A stretch of DNA of 46,806 nucleotides from Planctomycetota bacterium (GTDB lineage: Bacteria; Planctomycetota; Planctomycetia; Pirellulales; Pirellulaceae). The position numbers and the translations under genes are program-made. The stretch's first letter is position 1, and each line of letters starts with the position of its first letter. Shown here piece by piece: positions 43,324-46,806 of this stretch. The notes under the pieces were generated by a model. That model made no database searches. It was not told the DNA's origin and saw only the letters and a program-made list of their open reading frames with translations. The stretch spans positions 1-46,806 of the forward strand of contig VGZA01000046.1 in the NCBI GenBank assembly GCA_016872775.1. The letters are read 5' to 3'.

Positions 43324-44231
43324 CGCACCCCCTTCACCTTCGAGCGTCCCACCAGGAACCGCATCAAGGACTGCTCGTACGGTTCCGACACGTCAATCCG
43401 ATGGTAGTCGATCGCCGATTCCAGAATCACGGGGCGCAGGGCCGCAAAGTAATTATCGACCGCGCGGCGGTAGCGATCGGCGATCTCGTTTGGCTCGGCA
43501 AAAATCGAAGGTCCGCCCTCCATATCGATGAATCGCATCGGCCGGCGAAAATCAAAGTCAATTTCGAGCGGATCGAGCAGGTGGAACACCGACACGTCGT
43601 GCCGGCGGAAACGCAGGTGCTGGAAACAGCCGCGCAGCAGTTCCGGCTCCACGAACAGGTCGGAGAGGATCACGATCAACGCCCGCTGCCGGATCGTCTC
43701 CGACAGCTCATGCAGTACTTCCACAAGCTGCGTTTCACCCCGCGGCTCCGCTTGTTCGAGAATATCAAAGAAGTTCATCAGGTGCGCCGGGTTTCGCCGC
43801 GGCGGCAAACTGCGGACAATACCCTTGGCGAAACAGGAAATTCCGACCGCGTCGCCCTGCTGCACGGCGAGATATCCAAGTGTTCCGGCGACTCGCCGCG
43901 CGTAGTCGATCTTGCTGGTCCCCTTGGAGCCGAAATCCATCGAGCCGCTGGTGTCGAGCACAAAACAGGCCCGCAGATTCGTGTCGGCTTCAAATTCTTT
44001 CACATAGAAGCGGTCGGAGCGGCCGTAAGCGCGCCAGTCGAGCCGCCGCAGGTCGTCGCCCGGGACATATTTGCGATACTCGGCGAACTCAACACTCGAC
44101 CCGCGATGCGGACTCTGGTGTCGCCCCGACACATTTCCCTGCATCGGCCGGCGCGAGAACAGCGGCACTGCCGCCAAGCGCGACAGGACCCCCGCGTCCA
44201 GAAAACTCCGTGGTTTGCGGGCGGGAAACAT
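43320..44231 (-). CDS. DUF58 domain protein (VWA-like)
   Basis: The 303-aa product carries the full DUF58 signature: GRHQSPHRGSSVEFAEYR (36-53), VPGDDLRRLDWRAYGRSD (56-73), then a VWA fold with FVLDTSGSMDF (MIDAS D93, S95, S97). No membrane helix is visible, so it is cytoplasmic. DUF58 genes almost always follow a moxR gene; here it lies 4 bp after one. The start at 44231 is chosen for that spacing and because the codons before it overlap the moxR end. Confidence 0.93.
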   Translation of the reverse strand: MFPARKPRSFLDAGVLSRLAAVPLFSRRPMQGNVSGRHQSPHRGSSVEFAEYRKYVPGDDLRRLDWRAYGRSDRFYVKEFEADTNLRACFVLDTSGSMDFGSKGTSKIDYARRVAGTLGYLAVQQGDAVGISCFAKGIVRSLPPRRNPAHLMNFFDILEQAEPRGETQLVEVLHELSETIRQRALIVILSDLFVEPELLRGCFQHLRFRRHDVSVFHLLDPLEIDFDFRRPMRFIDMEGGPSIFAEPNEIADRYRRAVDNYFAALRPVILESAIDYHRIDVSEPYEQSLMRFLVGRSKVKGVR

Positions 44232-44235
44232 CGAT

Positions 44236-45279
44236 TCAGCCTTCGTGAACCGTTTCGTCGACCAGCCGCCGCACAATCTGCTTCGCGCTCAGGCCCTCCG
44301 CCTGTGCTGCGAACGTCGTAATGATGCGATGCGTCAGCACCGGACTGGACACCTCTTGAACATCTTCAAGTCGGACCATGTAGCTCCCCAGCAGCGCCGC
44401 ACGGGCTTTCGCGCCCAGGATCAGATACTGCACCGCCCGCGGTCCGGCACCCCAGGAAACATACGGTTTCAACCAGGCCGGCGCGCTGCTGTCGGTGGGA
44501 CGCGTCTTGCGCACCAGGCGCGCCGCGTACCGATAGATATGGTCAGGAACCGGCACGCGACGCACCAGTTCCTGATGCTCCAGAATGTCCGGAGCATGTA
44601 ACAAGTGCTCCAGCTCCGGCAACGCTCCCCCTGTCGTCGTGCGGGCAATCGTGATCTCTTCCGCTTCCGAAGGATAATCGAGTTCAATCAGGAACATGAA
44701 CCGGTCGAGTTGGGCTTCCGGCAACGGATAGGTTCCCTCCTGCTCGACCGGGTTCTGCGTCGCCAGAACGACGAACGGCGGGTCGAGCTTAAACGATTTG
44801 CCGACCACCGTAACCTTGTGTTCCTGCATCGCTTCGAGCATCGCCGCTTGCGTCTTGGGTGGGGCACGATTGATCTCGTCCGCCAGGACAATGTTCGCAA
44901 ACACCGGCCCGTGCACAAACTGGAATTCCCGGCGTCCCGCGGTGCCGTCCTGCAGAATATCCGTTCCGGTAATGTCCATCGGCATCAGGTCGGGGGTGAA
45001 CTGGATGCGGCTGAATTTCAGCGACATGGTTTCGGCCAGCTTGCTGACCAACAGTGTCTTTGCCAGCCCGGGAACGCCCATCAGCAGCCCATGTCCCCGC
45101 GCGAAAAGACAGATCGACAGCTGCTCGATCACCGCCTCCTGGCCAACGATCACCCGGGCCAGTTCACGCCGGAGCTTTGCGTACACCTGCCGCAGGCGGT
45201 CGATTGCCTGCACGTCATTTTCATGGAGTGGAGTCGTCGGCATCGGGGCCACGGTCTGCGACATGGTTGCGGTTTCCAT
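44236..45279 (-). CDS. MoxR-family AAA+ ATPase
   Basis: The 347-aa product has the MoxR Walker A GVPGLAKT (68-75), Walker B IVLADEINRAPP (130-141, D134/E135), sensor-1 region VLATQNPVEQEGTYPLPEAQ and the C-terminal lid. MoxR proteins act as chaperone-like ATPases that insert cofactors or assemble complexes with VWA-domain partners, which are encoded directly downstream. The open frame extends to 45483 but upstream residues are not family-like; ATG 45279 or ATG 45264 (with GGAAA about 10 nt upstream) are both possible. It is the first gene of the long reverse-strand operon. Confidence 0.94.
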   Translation of the reverse strand: METATMSQTVAPMPTTPLHENDVQAIDRLRQVYAKLRRELARVIVGQEAVIEQLSICLFARGHGLLMGVPGLAKTLLVSKLAETMSLKFSRIQFTPDLMPMDITGTDILQDGTAGRREFQFVHGPVFANIVLADEINRAPPKTQAAMLEAMQEHKVTVVGKSFKLDPPFVVLATQNPVEQEGTYPLPEAQLDRFMFLIELDYPSEAEEITIARTTTGGALPELEHLLHAPDILEHQELVRRVPVPDHIYRYAARLVRKTRPTDSSAPAWLKPYVSWGAGPRAVQYLILGAKARAALLGSYMVRLEDVQEVSSPVLTHRIITTFAAQAEGLSAKQIVRRLVDETVHEG

Positions 45280-45595
45280 TGTTGTTGGCGACAGTTTTTG
45301 CGACAAAATTCTTCGTAAAAAGGTGGCATCGGCCCGCCTACAGGGTGCCTCGGCACGAACACGACATGATTCGATCGCGACGTGCGGACGTTGAGGGTCG
45401 ACCAGGATTTTCTGGGAAATAGGACGCTGCCGGCTCCCGAATGGTTCCCCGGTGGGCGCGTTGGGCCGGGCGCTCAATGGCACCTTGGCCTCACCAAGGC
45501 GGTTCCATTATAGCTAGCGGCGCGGTCGCGGTCCATCTTCCACGGTTTCCCAGCTGCTTTCGCACGCCGGGGCGCACCACGCACTTTGCAATTTA
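45280..45595 (-). other. Upstream region of the moxR operon
   Basis: These 316 bases precede the moxR operon and must contain its promoter, but I cannot name a convincing -35/-10 pair. A short inverted repeat CCTTGG/CCAAGG with a 5-nt spacer lies near 45482-45498. No gene is supported. Confidence 0.4.
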
Positions 45596-45650
45596 GTATC
45601 CTTATTCCCAACTCCTCTGTATTTTCCAGAGAAGTTGGGAATAAAGATAC
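45596..45650 (-). repeat. Long near-perfect palindrome, 24-nt arms and 7-nt loop
   Basis: The left arm 45596-45619 begins GTATCCTTATTCCC and the right arm 45627-45650 ends GGGAATAAAGATAC. Arms match except two positions. On the reverse-strand transcript both differences are G-U wobbles, so the RNA stem has 24 uninterrupted pairs, while on the forward transcript they are C-A mismatches. There is no T-tract. It is AT-richer than its surroundings and lies 12 bp beyond the stop of the winged-helix remnant. Confidence 0.85.
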
Positions 45651-45662
45651 AGGCGTGCTGAT

Positions 45663-45872
45663 TCACGCGGCATTTTGATCAGGCCAGTCCTTTCGATAGA
45701 TGTGGAGCACGCGGCTGAGCAACTCCCGTCCTGATTGGGTGACGCGCCATCGGCGTGTTCGTGGAATTATTGCGACGAGGCCACGCACATGGAGTCGTTT
45801 GATTATTCGGCTGACGGTCTCGCTGTTTGAGTCGCCGTCCCTCAAAGCCGCAGTGGGGGCAGTGTGGGTTTC
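45663..45872 (-). pseudogene. C-terminal winged-helix fragment of a larger gene
   Basis: The reverse frame between TAG near 45875-45873 and TGA 45665-45663 encodes about 69 residues, ending with SETVSRIIKRLHVRGLVAII, then PRTRRWRVTQSGRELLSRVL. The pattern SR.IKRLH..GLV..IPRTRRW.VT..G resembles the C-terminal winged helix (R.LR.LR.HGLI.K.P.THRY.LT..G) of a family common and repeated in planctomycetes, as I recall it. There is no proper start codon or ribosome binding site, and the rest of the protein is missing, so this is a decayed remnant, possibly linked with the adjacent palindrome. Confidence 0.55.
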
Positions 45873-45970
45873 CTAAGCCGCACTCCGCCAATCGACCCCG
45901 CTTGATTGTCCACGGAGGGTGTTTCGGCTAGACTTTCCGCGGAATCCCTACCCATTTCGGAGATTGTCTG

Positions 45971-46806
45971 ATGGCAGCGACGGCAAAACCAACGGGCGAC
46001 AAGCAACCGCAACAGGCGACAGGGACATTCAAACCGTACGTGTCGGAAAGGGTCACCGACATGCCGGAATTCACGTTGTCCGCGGTCATGACCGGCGCCA
46101 TTCTAGGCCTGATCTTCTCTGCTTCGTCGATGTATCTGGTGCTGAAGGTCGGTATGACCGTGTCGGCATCGATCCCGATCGCGGTACTCTCCGTCTCCTT
46201 GTTCCGGGCCTTTTCCAAGGTGCTGGGCGTACGCAAAGCGACGATCCTCGAAAACAATATGGTGCAGACGACCGGTTCGGCCGGCGAGTCGATTGCGTTC
46301 GGCGTCGGTGTGACGATGCCGGCCCTGATGTTGCTCGGTTTCGAAATGGATCTGGTGCGGGTGATGACGGTGGCGGTCCTCGGCGGACTGCTCGGCATCC
46401 TGATGATGATCCCGCTGCGGCGGGCATTTATTGTCAAACTGCATGGGCAACTGGCGTATCCCGAAGGGACCGCCTGCGCGGACGTCCTCAAGGCCGGGGA
46501 AGTCGGTGGGTCATCCGCATTCATGGTATTCCTGGGCTTCATCGTCGCCGGCATTGTCAAAGCGCTGATGGCGCCGCTGCACATTATCAGCGAAGGCGCA
46601 AACTGGAACCTGTTCAGTCAGGAACCAGGCGGACCCGTCCAAGGCCTCAATAAAGGTGTGCTCGGCGGCGAATTCACGCCCGAACTGCTGGGAGTCGGTT
46701 ATATCATCGGGCCGCGGATCGCTTCGATCACCGTCGCGGGCGGGTTGCTGGCCTACCTCGTTATCCTGCCCGCAATCGCTACCTTCGGCGCCAACGCCAG
46801 CGAGCC
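45971..46806 (+). CDS. OPT-family oligopeptide transporter (5' part; 3' end outside window)
   Basis: ATG 45971 has CGGAGA 7 nt upstream, and 278 codons are open to the window edge. The sequence YVSERVTDMPEFTLSAVMTG opens the OPT/YSL domain, followed by helices GAILGLIFSASSMYLVLKVG, then SASIPIAVLSVSLFRAF, and the family-typical NNMVQTTGSAGESIAFGVGV and LAYPEGTACADVLKAGE. OPT proteins are about 600-700 aa inner-membrane transporters of oligopeptides or metal chelates. Only the first third is present, so completeness cannot be judged. Confidence 0.93.
   Translation, partial: MAATAKPTGDKQPQQATGTFKPYVSERVTDMPEFTLSAVMTGAILGLIFSASSMYLVLKVGMTVSASIPIAVLSVSLFRAFSKVLGVRKATILENNMVQTTGSAGESIAFGVGVTMPALMLLGFEMDLVRVMTVAVLGGLLGILMMIPLRRAFIVKLHGQLAYPEGTACADVLKAGEVGGSSAFMVFLGFIVAGIVKALMAPLHIISEGANWNLFSQEPGGPVQGLNKGVLGGEFTPELLGVGYIIGPRIASITVAGGLLAYLVILPAIATFGANASE

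Overview
The window looks like a chromosomal segment of a high-GC planctomycete (Pirellulales-like). This rests on many long genes for secreted or membrane proteins of unknown role, a large MoxR/DUF58/von Willebrand A cluster with a squalene-cyclase-like toroid protein, tandem alkaline-ceramidase-like proteins, and dispersed palindromic repeats. The assignment comes from gene content and style only; there is no rRNA in the window.

Layout. (1) 1-590: the 3' end of a forward gene with sixteen 15-bp repeats (PQHGG/PQPGG). (2) 1208-4253, reverse: rimO and an AI-2E/PerM-type permease. (3) 4389-8229, forward: a flippase-like membrane protein, a GT2 polyprenyl-phosphate glycosyltransferase and a GT-C-like membrane protein, probably one lipid-linked sugar or envelope glycosylation operon. 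(4) 8220-18749, all reverse: an Asp-box sialidase-like protein, an MFS transporter, a Gfo/Idh/MocA oxidoreductase, two ceramidase-like proteins and two large GT-C-like membrane proteins. (5) 19045-28919, forward: a Tad/Flp pilus locus (flp, a 37-aa small ORF, cpaA, cpaB, cpaC, cpaE, cpaF, tadB, tadC). The flp leader carries what reads as a class I cyclic-di-GMP (GEMM) riboswitch, and flp is closed by a strong intrinsic terminator. CpaB carries a C-terminal TlpA/thioredoxin-like domain. (6) 28978-29388: a truncated VOC-family gene abutting an AT-richer mobile-repeat remnant. (7) 29387-45279, reverse: MoxR ATPase, DUF58, a BatA-like VWA protein, a large VWA-like membrane protein, a DUF4175-like protein, two secreted paralogous proteins, a toroid protein and a TlpA-domain protein. 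Many of these genes overlap by ATGA or nearly touch, so this is one long operon. (8) 45596-45872: a 24-bp-arm palindrome beside a winged-helix gene remnant. (9) 45971-end: the start of an OPT-family oligopeptide transporter.

The most striking observations are four. First, the c-di-GMP riboswitch in front of the pilin gene would tie Tad pilus output to second-messenger level. Second, a single in-frame TGA at 36384-36382 splits an otherwise continuous 1084-codon DUF4175-like gene and is followed at a suitable distance by a perfect small hairpin; this is a nonsense mutation or sequence error, or possibly a selenocysteine site. Third, the CpaB-thioredoxin fusion. Fourth, an unannotated-size 37-aa membrane ORF with an excellent ribosome binding site inside the pilus locus.

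All protein calls come from reading motifs by eye. No database search was run, and statements about homologues are from memory.
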